A DNA stretch of 32,443 nt, taken from Planctomycetota bacterium. GTDB lineage: Bacteria > Planctomycetota > Brocadiia > Brocadiales > Bathyanammoxibiaceae. Below, in pieces: positions 1-6,338 of this stretch. The notes below the pieces were generated by a model, which worked only from the letters and a program-made list of their open reading frames with translations, had not been told where the DNA came from and ran no database searches. Position 1 is the first letter of the stretch, and each line of letters opens with the position of its first letter. The stretch covers positions 1 through 32,443 of the forward strand of contig JAHFOV010000022.1 in assembly GCA_023261505.1 (NCBI GenBank), in the 5' to 3' direction. A program made the position numbers and the translations under genes.

Positions 1-1
1 G

Positions 2-85
2 CAACCCGTTCGGATTCAGTTATATTTCTACCGTGGTATGAAAGCCTGCATGTTACATGAGTTTCTTGCATGGAAAACCCATTAA
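2..85 (+). other. Left edge, possible 3' end of a truncated upstream gene
   Basis: The first bases are open in two plus-strand frames. One runs from base 2 to a stop at 83-85 and ends in ...HEFLAWKTH; the other ends at a stop at 58-60. Either could be the tail of an upstream gene cut by the window edge. If the longer frame is real it overlaps the start of the next gene by 16 bases. I cannot choose between them or assign a product. Confidence 0.2.
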
Positions 86-510
86 AGCCTAATGTAAGGT
101 TGATTCCAGCAGAAGAAGTAATAAGGGATGAGCAGCTTAGCAACAAGGTTAGTGTGATGATGGATGAATTAAAAAACGAAACAGTCCGCTTTCCATCGTT
201 ACATGTATGGGACAGTCTCGTCGGTATAAATCTTTACATCATCTTTGATGAGGACGAAGGCAATCCGGTTGGACTCATAGGATGGATAGGGCCAACAGAT
301 GAAGCTACTCCGCGTTGGTGGATTCGTCCTAGTAGTAGAAGAAAGGGATATGGGTCGCCTGCTGTAGAAAAGCTAGCAGAAGAGATGCATCGCAAGGGTG
401 TCACGCAGATTAGAGAAATTGAGATTCATACTAAAACTGTTAGAGAACATATAGCTTCCCGTAAGCTTGCCCACCGTCTCCGGAAGTGTTTTAACAAACT
501 CAAGGGTTGA
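70..510 (+). CDS. GNAT-like acetyltransferase (weak match)
   Basis: A 146-residue soluble protein. Residues about 65-105 resemble a GNAT fold: a strand (NPVGLIGWIG), then a second strand leading into RRKGYGSPAVEKLAEEM, which looks like the acetyl-CoA-binding motif A (R/Q-x-x-G-x-G). GNAT proteins move an acetyl group from acetyl-CoA to an amine; the substrate here cannot be read. The C-terminal part is short for the family and ends in a basic helix. No clear ribosome binding site precedes the ATG. It lies just upstream of a lipoate-ligase-like gene and may be co-transcribed with it. The gene looks real, but the family call rests mainly on one motif. Confidence 0.5.
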   Translation: MENPLKPNVRLIPAEEVIRDEQLSNKVSVMMDELKNETVRFPSLHVWDSLVGINLYIIFDEDEGNPVGLIGWIGPTDEATPRWWIRPSSRRKGYGSPAVEKLAEEMHRKGVTQIREIEIHTKTVREHIASRKLAHRLRKCFNKLKG

Positions 511-520
511 GGATAGGATA

Positions 521-1360
521 TTGAACGTTCGAACGTGCTTAACTGGAACCTGTTCATTAATAAATAAGTGGCGGTATCTCGAAGACGATGGTTGCACCTC
601 CAGCCTAGGCCTTGCCACAGACGAATTCTTAGCAAGGCACCTTCCTCCTTCCCCTTATTCCCATACCCTCAGGTTATACGCGTATGGAGAGCGGTGTGCT
701 CTGGTAGGTAAATATCAAGAGGTCTCCTCTGAGATTAACGTAGAATATTGCAAGACTCATGCTATAGCGATTAACAGGAGGCCTACTGGCGGAGGGGCCA
801 TTATCATGGGGAAAGGACAACTAGGGGTGGCGATCGCCATGCCATTGTCCGAGGATTTCTCTCTCCTCAAACTCTCAATGGTCTTTAAAAGATACTCTCT
901 GGGCATACTACTAGGCCTGGAGAGGCTAGGGCTTAGAGGAGAATTTAGGCGAGGAAACGACATCCTGGTAGGAGGCAAAAAGATAGCAGGCATGGCCTTT
1001 GCCACTATAGATGATGCAGGGCTATTCCATGCCAGTCTATTGGCCGATTTAGACGAAGAGCTTATGCAGATGGTGCTTAGGATTCCCCGCTCAAAAACGG
1101 CCACCCTCACTACAGCCTCCAGAGAACTGGGAAGAGCGGTAACCACTGAAGAGATGCGGCAGGCAGTAAAAGAAGGGTACCAGAAGGCCTTCGGGATTGA
1201 GATGGCCCCTAAGCCATTACGGCAGGAAGAGGTTGAAGAAATTGACTCTCTAGAGAAGGCCAAATACAAAAATCCTATATGGATATTTGGCCCAAAGTCA
1301 GAATTCAGAAGTCAGGAGGCAGAAGTCAGAACAAAAAAGATTCTGTATTCTGACTACTGA
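521..1360 (+). CDS. lplA: Lipoate-protein ligase A family protein
   Basis: Member of the LplA/BPL family, which activates lipoate or octanoate and attaches it to lysines of 2-oxoacid dehydrogenase E2 or glycine-cleavage H proteins in the cytoplasm. Seen: WRYLEDD near the N-terminus, the RRPTGGGAIIM ligand-binding loop (usually RRxTGGGxVxH, so the final His is Met here), and GNDILVGGKKIAG with the catalytic-lysine motif. The family-like C-terminus is about KYKNPIWIFGP. I chose TTG at 521 because GAGG lies 8 bases before it and the next residues match the usual N-terminus; an ATG at 467 would overlap the previous gene by 44 bases. The last 20 or so residues are read through an inserted inverted repeat, which supplies the stop codon, so the native end was probably near 1292. 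The neighbouring radical SAM gene suggests a lipoate assembly function. Confidence 0.85.
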   Translation: MNVRTCLTGTCSLINKWRYLEDDGCTSSLGLATDEFLARHLPPSPYSHTLRLYAYGERCALVGKYQEVSSEINVEYCKTHAIAINRRPTGGGAIIMGKGQLGVAIAMPLSEDFSLLKLSMVFKRYSLGILLGLERLGLRGEFRRGNDILVGGKKIAGMAFATIDDAGLFHASLLADLDEELMQMVLRIPRSKTATLTTASRELGRAVTTEEMRQAVKEGYQKAFGIEMAPKPLRQEEVEEIDSLEKAKYKNPIWIFGPKSEFRSQEAEVRTKKILYSDY

Positions 1361-1371
1361 ATTCTGTATTC
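1297..1371. repeat. Inverted repeat of the CAGAATTCAG type between two genes
   Basis: Left arm 1299-1315 (CAGAATTCAGAAGTCAG) pairs with right arm 1350-1366 at 16 of 17 positions. Further CAGAAGTCAGAA / TTCTGTATTC half-repeats lie between and beyond. The low-complexity, multiply repeated composition is typical of short interspersed hairpin repeats. It supplies the last codons and stop of the upstream ligase gene and ends about 12 bases before the next start codon, leaving no visible Shine-Dalgarno sequence there. Confidence 0.8.
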
Positions 1372-1382
1372 TTTCTTCTCCC

Positions 1383-2459
1383 ATGCAGAGTCCAACGTAT
1401 GTAAAGACCAGCCTTGCCTCGGCCATTGCACTGAGATTCACGTCAGGCAGGTTTTTTCGTAATGCCAGGCCTTACTGCATTAATCTACTCCTCAGTTACC
1501 AAGAGGATTGCAAGGCAAGCTGTGCTTATTGTGGACTGGCGCGGACGCGGCTCACTGGAGAGGACTCCTTTATAAGGGTTGAATGGCCCACGTTTGAAAC
1601 AATGGAAACCATACGGAGGATAGTCCGGTACAAGGAAAGTATCCGCCGCGTGTGTATCTCCACAGTGTTTCACCCTAGAGCGGTGGAGGATACCTTTCTT
1701 ATTTCAAATGAGATAGTAGGGGCAACCCGGCGGGTCGCCCCTACAGAATCGTCTGCGATCCCTCTATCCGTGCTCATCACCCCAGTGATATTCGGCAAGA
1801 CGGAAATGGAAAGGCTGAAGGCAATAGGGGTGGACACCGTGGGTATCGGGCTTGACGCTGCCTCAAGGAGGGTCTTCAGGCGGATCAGGGCAGAGGGTGT
1901 AAAGGGGCCGCTGTCCTGGGAGGTTTATCTAACGACACTTAAAGACGCCTCTGAGGTCTTCGGCCCAGGGAAGGTAAGCTGTCATATAATCGTGGGTATA
2001 GGTGAAACAGATAAGGAACTCTCCGAGATATTTTTCCAGGTGAAAGCTCTAAAGGCGATGATACACCTATTCTCCTTTTACCCGGAGCCACACTCTTTAA
2101 TGGCCAGGAGGCGAAGACCTTCGTTGAGACGATTTAGAAGGATGCAGCTACTCTGCTATCTTGTGGAAAAGGACGCGCTAATCCCTGAATCTCTAGAGTT
2201 TGACCATAAAGAAAGGCTTACTGCCCTCCACGCCGAAGAATACGCCCTACTACAGGCTATAAACAGTGGCAGACCCTTCCTTACAGGAGGATGCCCAGAT
2301 AGGCAGGGGAACATCGCCTGTAACCGCCCCTTTGGGAGCTACCGCCCAGGAGAACCCTTCAGAGACTTCCCCTTTCAGCCCACAGAACAAGATATACGCA
2401 GGCTCAAGAAAGAGCTATTACTGAAGGAAATCCTGACCCCTAGAATAAAACTTCTATAG
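1383..2459 (+). CDS. Radical SAM protein, LipS2-like (possible lipoyl synthase subunit)
   Basis: About 358 residues. CKASCAYCG near residue 41 is the CxxxCxxC [4Fe-4S] motif of radical SAM enzymes. The C-terminal part has GCP...CNRPF...PGEPF, the extra cysteine region typical of biotin-synthase-like and LipS-like proteins; the two cysteines are separated by an unusual stretch (DRQGNIA). Radical SAM proteins of this look beside an LplA-like ligase suggest the LipS1/LipS2 route, which inserts sulfur into octanoyl groups. LipS2 is an inference, and no LipS1 partner is in the window. ATG at 1383 is preferred because an upstream TTG at 1287 would translate the inserted repeat. A second palindromic repeat (1716-1744) is translated in frame within this gene. 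Confidence 0.75.
   Translation: MQSPTYVKTSLASAIALRFTSGRFFRNARPYCINLLLSYQEDCKASCAYCGLARTRLTGEDSFIRVEWPTFETMETIRRIVRYKESIRRVCISTVFHPRAVEDTFLISNEIVGATRRVAPTESSAIPLSVLITPVIFGKTEMERLKAIGVDTVGIGLDAASRRVFRRIRAEGVKGPLSWEVYLTTLKDASEVFGPGKVSCHIIVGIGETDKELSEIFFQVKALKAMIHLFSFYPEPHSLMARRRRPSLRRFRRMQLLCYLVEKDALIPESLEFDHKERLTALHAEEYALLQAINSGRPFLTGGCPDRQGNIACNRPFGSYRPGEPFRDFPFQPTEQDIRRLKKELLLKEILTPRIKLL
1716..1744. repeat. 29-base palindromic repeat inserted in frame in the radical SAM gene
   Basis: Arms of 13 bases (GTAGGGGCAACCC and GGGTCGCCCCTAC) flank a GGC centre and pair at 12 of 13 positions. The element is read in frame as VGATRRVAPT within the radical SAM protein, between a helix and the PLSVLITP strand. 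The GTAGGGGC...GCCCCTAC type is a common dispersed palindrome in some bacterial genomes. Confidence 0.75.
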
Positions 2460-2762
2460 AACGGATAGCACCCCAAGATTTAATCCCGCAATAATAAATC
2501 GTGACAATATAACGTAAGACATATTGCAACTCCTTATAAGTCATACCTATAACACAATCCACCGCTGCTTCCCAGGGTCACACACAACATACGTTTTTGC
2601 TATTGGCCTTCAGCATTGAAGCCTATTTTACTCGTGCGACACTCATTTTTTGACACTAACACAGAAATTAAATTCTTGACTTTTAAAGGCTTCGCAAAGA
2701 AAATATCACAACATAGTGGGTGAGGGCTGAAAACAATAAATAATTGTACTAATACGATAACA
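2460..2762. other. 303-base intergenic region before the histidine kinase
   Basis: No convincing gene, RNA or terminator hairpin was seen. It becomes AT-rich toward the kinase. The only regulatory candidate is the weak sigma-70-like promoter listed separately. The region separates the lipoate-related module from the exopolysaccharide locus. Confidence 0.5.
2676..2704 (+). promoter_or_regulatory. Possible sigma-70 promoter for the two-component genes
   Basis: TTGACT at 2676-2681, a 17-base spacer, then GAAAAT at 2699-2704, giving 5 of 6 and 4 of 6 matches to the consensus. It lies about 60 bases before the GTG start of the kinase. This rests on inspection only. Confidence 0.35.
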
Positions 2763-3830
2763 GTGAAAGAGCGTTGGAAAATAGCGGTAATTTCTGGCGA
2801 AGAATTTAAAGAGATGTTAACCAAAGTTCTTCCAAAAAACTATTACGAGGTGGAGCCTTTGCCTGATGACAGTAGTCTTCTCGAAACCATCTTAAGGACC
2901 TCGCCAGACCTCGTGTTCCTTCAGCTTAAGGAACCCAACAATTGTACTTTTTCCATCATTCGGGAAATAAAGCTTCTATCCCCACAAACAATGGTTATAG
3001 TTGTAGGAGAGGTGAGAACACCAGACATCACTATTCAAGCCTTTCGTTCTCAGGCTTTTGATGTAATTAATTGGCCTACCACAGAGCAGGAGCTTAAAGA
3101 GCGGATGAGGGACGCCTTTGTAAGGAAGGGAATAGAGGCATCGAAGAACTCCAAAGAACAGCTGTCCCTCTCAATAGTGCATCAACTCCGCAACCCATTA
3201 GGGGCAATATCTGGGCATGTACAACAGTTGTTACGAACGCTAGACAGAGTCTCGAAAAGCCAAATTGAAGAGGAGTTACGTCAAGTCCTGTTCTGCTGCA
3301 TTAGGATGGAGCAAAGCCTGAACGAATCCATAAACGCTCAGAGGGGAATAACCCAGACAAGGACTACACTAGACGCCAACACCATCCTAGAAAATGCCCT
3401 GGCACTGCTTACGCACAGGACAGGGCAAAAAAATATTACGGTAGCGAAATCTCTGTGTGCAGACTTGCCTTGCGTAAAGGGTAACAGCAAGGACCTGCAG
3501 GAGGCCTTTGTAAATTTTATCACTAATAGTGTTGAAGCCATGCAGGAGGGAGGTGTGCTTACAATAGAAACAGGCTACAAAGAAGGCCCTTACAACCTTC
3601 CTGGTAGATGGATATGCGTGGCAATCAAGGACACTGGCTGCGGTATAAAGGAAGAAGACATGCCGTGGATATTTACCCCTTTTTTCACTACAAAAGGAGA
3701 AAAAAATATAGGATTAGGCTTATCTATAGCAAAGGAAGTAATAGAATCCCACCATGGACACGTAGAGGTTAACAGTAAGGTAGCCAAAGGGGCTAAATTT
3801 TATATATATCTTCCAGCCGCAGAAGAATAA
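2763..3830 (+). CDS. Soluble sensor histidine kinase with degenerate receiver domain
   Basis: 355 residues with no membrane segment. Residues 5-120 fold like a response-regulator receiver but have no aspartate where the phosphate acceptor should be (LVFLQL), so this is a pseudo-receiver. Then come the H-box (HQLRNPLG, His140), N-box (NFITNSVEAM, Asn255), G1 (DTGCG, 290-294), F-box (FTPFFTTK) and G2 (GLGL, 317-320). It should phosphorylate the response regulator that starts 9 bases downstream. In XrtA loci this position is held by PrsK, usually a long membrane kinase; this one is short and cytosolic. The GTG start keeps the first strand (KIAVIS) intact, but no clear ribosome binding site precedes it. 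What signal the pseudo-receiver reads is unknown. Confidence 0.9.
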   Translation: MKERWKIAVISGEEFKEMLTKVLPKNYYEVEPLPDDSSLLETILRTSPDLVFLQLKEPNNCTFSIIREIKLLSPQTMVIVVGEVRTPDITIQAFRSQAFDVINWPTTEQELKERMRDAFVRKGIEASKNSKEQLSLSIVHQLRNPLGAISGHVQQLLRTLDRVSKSQIEEELRQVLFCCIRMEQSLNESINAQRGITQTRTTLDANTILENALALLTHRTGQKNITVAKSLCADLPCVKGNSKDLQEAFVNFITNSVEAMQEGGVLTIETGYKEGPYNLPGRWICVAIKDTGCGIKEEDMPWIFTPFFTTKGEKNIGLGLSIAKEVIESHHGHVEVNSKVAKGAKFYIYLPAAEE

Positions 3831-3839
3831 GAAAAAGCA

Positions 3840-5192
3840 ATGGAAGCAAGTGAAAAGATAATACTGGTAGAGGATGACCCTGGGATGGGCAGGCTTCTGA
3901 AGAACACCCTCATGACAGAAGGCTATAATGTAGAGTGGGTTGAGGACGGTACCGACGCAAGGGAGATGGTTACGGGGGGGCGCTTCGACCTGTTAGTTAC
4001 AGACCTTTACCTGGCCAGACTTAACGGTCCAGAATTGTTGGACGAGTTGCAATCCATGGGAATTCGTATCCCTACAATAGTAATCACAGGTAGGCCAGAT
4101 TACAGGCAAATTGTAAGATTCATCAAAGACGGTGTTTACGACTACTTTACAAAACCATTGAACCTTGAGGAGTTTCTGGCAAGCGTTAGGACTGCCTTAA
4201 TTCTGTCCAAAAGTAGGGCCAATATCTTACGGCTAGAAAAAGAGGAAGCAAAAGCACCACCCATTATAGGCAATAGCGAAAGTATAAAGCGGGTAAAAGA
4301 AATTATCCATAGGATAGCTAGCCTGAATTCTACAGTACTAATACTCGGGGAGAGTGGCAGCGGTAAGGGACTTGTTGCCAGCAACATACACTACTTAAGT
4401 CCCAGAAAAGACCAGATTTTCATACCAATCAACTGTGGGGCCATCCCAGATACACTGCTTGAAAGTGAACTCTTTGGTTACGAAAGGGGGGCATTTACAG
4501 GTGCGACATTCCGTAAGGTGGGCCTATTTGAGGCGGCCGACAAGGGTACCATGTTTTTAGACGAGATAGGGGAGATGTCCCCAATGCTTCAGATAAAACT
4601 ACTTAGGGTACTAGAAGATAAGACCATTAGGAGCGTTGGGTCGGTAAGAGACATCCCTGTGGACGTAAGGATAATAACCGCCACTAATAAGGTTCTGAAG
4701 GCCGAGGTAATGAATAAGAGGTTTCGTGAAGACCTTTATTATCGGCTGAACGTTGTACCAATAAGCCTTCCTCCCTTAAGGGAACGCGAGGAAGATATAC
4801 CACTTTTAGTGGACTTTTTAATAGAGAAATATAATTTAAATATAAAAGTAAGCGATGAGGCCATGCAGGTACTACTAAAATACTCCTGGCCAGGAAATGT
4901 CAGAGAGCTAGAGAACGTTCTTGTTAGGTCTTCTATACTTTCCAAAGACAAGAAACTAGACGTTGATTTCCTGCCCCCCGAGATAAGATATGCAGAGTTA
5001 AAGGCCCTATCCATTTCAACCGACGAATTTTTCTACAAGAAGGCCCGGCTAGAATTTGAGAAAAAATTCTTTTCCATCTTGTTAGCCAGGGTAGATTGGG
5101 ATGTGACCAAGGCCGCTAGCCTCGCTGATGTTTCTAAGTCCTATATTTACGACATCATAAAAAAACATAATATACAACTCCCAATCAAATGA
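3840..5192 (+). CDS. Sigma-54-dependent response regulator (PrsR-like)
   Basis: 450-residue NtrC-type activator. Receiver domain 1-120 has acidic residues E11/D12/D13, phosphate-acceptor Asp55 (LVTDLYL) and Lys105. The AAA+ domain has Walker A GESGSGKG (170-177), GAFTGA (217-222, contacts sigma-54), Walker B FLDEIG (239-244) and WPGNVRELENVL. A Fis-like helix-turn-helix lies at about 425-448. Phosphorylation by the adjacent kinase should trigger ring assembly and opening of sigma-54 promoters. The -24/-12 promoter at 5431-5446, just downstream, is its obvious target. PrsR regulators do this job for XrtA exopolysaccharide loci; the specific PrsR assignment is from context. Confidence 0.93.
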   Translation: MEASEKIILVEDDPGMGRLLKNTLMTEGYNVEWVEDGTDAREMVTGGRFDLLVTDLYLARLNGPELLDELQSMGIRIPTIVITGRPDYRQIVRFIKDGVYDYFTKPLNLEEFLASVRTALILSKSRANILRLEKEEAKAPPIIGNSESIKRVKEIIHRIASLNSTVLILGESGSGKGLVASNIHYLSPRKDQIFIPINCGAIPDTLLESELFGYERGAFTGATFRKVGLFEAADKGTMFLDEIGEMSPMLQIKLLRVLEDKTIRSVGSVRDIPVDVRIITATNKVLKAEVMNKRFREDLYYRLNVVPISLPPLREREEDIPLLVDFLIEKYNLNIKVSDEAMQVLLKYSWPGNVRELENVLVRSSILSKDKKLDVDFLPPEIRYAELKALSISTDEFFYKKARLEFEKKFFSILLARVDWDVTKAASLADVSKSYIYDIIKKHNIQLPIK

Positions 5193-5376
5193 AACCTACT
5201 AATTCCATTTCTCACTACAGTTGTCTATTTTCGTCTACACTTTTTTGTACTTTTTCTAACCTCTTGTTTTACAGAAGCTTAAATAATCAGAAACGTTTAG
5301 GAAAAAGTTTTTATTCCACTTTTGTTGACAAAATCGTCTTTACTTGACTTTTTCTATAAATAAATAAGTTCACGAC

Positions 5377-5401
5377 TAAGTCTTAAAGATGCAAAGACTT
5401 A
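5377..5401. promoter_or_regulatory. Inverted repeat, possible activator binding site
   Basis: TAAGTCTT (5377-5384) and AAGACTTA (5394-5401) form a perfect 8-base inverted repeat with a 9-base spacer. It lies about 55-80 bases upstream of the predicted transcription start of the sigma-54 promoter, close to where an enhancer-binding protein could act. Its use by the PrsR-like regulator is inferred. Confidence 0.4.
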
Positions 5402-5410
5402 ACGACTATT

Positions 5411-5435
5411 TACCATTTTCTGGTAGAAAATGGTA
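5411..5435. promoter_or_regulatory. Perfect 11-base inverted repeat overlapping the -24 box
   Basis: TACCATTTTCT (5411-5421) and AGAAAATGGTA (5425-5435) pair perfectly around GGT. The right arm includes the TGG of the -24 element at 5431. A protein bound here would compete with sigma-54 RNA polymerase or be placed right beside it. Confidence 0.6.
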
Positions 5436-5446
5436 TGCAAAATGCT
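5431..5446 (+). promoter_or_regulatory. Sigma-54 (-24/-12) promoter of the exopolysaccharide operon
   Basis: TGGTATGCAAAATGCT fits the TGGCACG-N4-TTGCW consensus. The GG and GC pairs have the required 11-base step. Predicted transcription start is near 5457, giving a leader of about 34 bases before the ATG at 5491. The gene just upstream encodes a sigma-54 activator, which supports the call. Confidence 0.78.
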
Positions 5447-5490
5447 ATAAATTAGATATTTCCAATAGGCTAATATGAGGGACTTTCATC

Positions 5491-6333
5491 ATGAGGAAAA
5501 CAAATTTAGCAGTAAATTTTTTCCTTTTAGTATTGTTGAGTTTTTTTGGGTGTACTTCCACCCAGAAATTTTCAAAGATACCCACTTCTATACCCGACAA
5601 CGTCCAAAACCGATTTGAATACTTAAATAATACTTATAAGATAGGCCCCCCTGATGAGGTGTTGGTTAGGGTGAGAGATAACCCTGACTTAGACACCCAG
5701 GCAATAGTCAGGCCGGACGGTAATATTTCCTTCCCTCTCCTCGGGGATATCTACATTGCCGACCTTACCCCAAGCGAAGTGAGGGAAAAACTATGGAAAT
5801 CCCTGGGCAGCTACATAAGGGAATTACCCCTTGAGGCAGTGCAGGTGCAGGTGGTGGGTTTTAATAGTAAGAAGATATATATCTATAGCGAAAGTATGGG
5901 TATCAAGGAAATACCCTACACTGGGGGTACCACCCTCCTGGACGCTATAGCACAGTCAGGACTACTAGGTTTTACGTCCACCATGAAGGATATTAAGGTA
6001 GTAAGGGCTGCTAATCACAACCACAGCGATGACGAAACGACAGCGCCCCAAATGTTGGTGGTAGACCTAGGAGAAATCATTAAAGAGGGCAACCATGAAA
6101 AGAACATATTCCTCAAGGAAAATGATATAGTTTGCATCCCAACCAAGCTTCTCGCCAAGATGGGTTTTGCCATAGGATCATTGCTAATGCCCATGCAGCC
6201 AGCACGCGGCGTGGGCTCATTTGTAGAATCTGCCAGGGTTAATAACCTTGGTTTATTCGGTCCAATGGGAGCGGCGGGAGGTTCGAGGTTTATTTATCCC
6301 GGCACCAACGTGTACAACCCAACAGGACCCTAA
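5491..6333 (+). CDS. Polysaccharide export outer-membrane lipoprotein (Wza/EpsE-like)
   Basis: 280 residues. The N-terminus is a lipoprotein signal: a basic start, a hydrophobic run, and SFFGC with Cys21 as the lipid-modified residue; Thr at +2 fits outer-membrane sorting. The Poly_export domain follows (YKIGPPDEVLVRVRDNP...VRPDGNISFPLLGDIYIADLT), then an SLBB-type segment (KKIYIYSES...GGTTLLDAIAQSGG-like) and a C-terminal tail with glycine-rich NPTGP. These proteins form the outer-membrane pore through which polymer leaves the cell. It is the first gene of the operon behind the sigma-54 promoter and ends 5 bases before the chain-length gene, as in other XrtA loci. Confidence 0.93.
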   Translation: MRKTNLAVNFFLLVLLSFFGCTSTQKFSKIPTSIPDNVQNRFEYLNNTYKIGPPDEVLVRVRDNPDLDTQAIVRPDGNISFPLLGDIYIADLTPSEVREKLWKSLGSYIRELPLEAVQVQVVGFNSKKIYIYSESMGIKEIPYTGGTTLLDAIAQSGLLGFTSTMKDIKVVRAANHNHSDDETTAPQMLVVDLGEIIKEGNHEKNIFLKENDIVCIPTKLLAKMGFAIGSLLMPMQPARGVGSFVESARVNNLGLFGPMGAAGGSRFIYPGTNVYNPTGP

Positions 6334-6338
6334 AATTT

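Larger units (their letters stand above)
5193..5490. promoter_or_regulatory. 298-base AT-rich control region of the exopolysaccharide operon
   Basis: No gene is visible. The first 180 bases are very T-rich on the plus strand. The right half holds two inverted repeats and a sigma-54 promoter, each listed separately. This is the main regulatory region of the locus. Confidence 0.7.

Noticed and set aside
467-520. Upstream ATG start for the lipoate ligase gene
   Set aside because: It overlaps the previous gene by 44 bases and adds residues unlike the family; TTG at 521 has a better placed GAGG.
757-1269. Minus-strand open frame of 170 codons opposite the lipoate ligase
   Set aside because: Serine-rich shadow frame opposite a gene with intact family motifs.
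1287-1382. Upstream TTG start for the LipS2-like gene
   Set aside because: The added residues are a translation of the inserted inverted repeat; the family-like sequence starts after the ATG at 1383.
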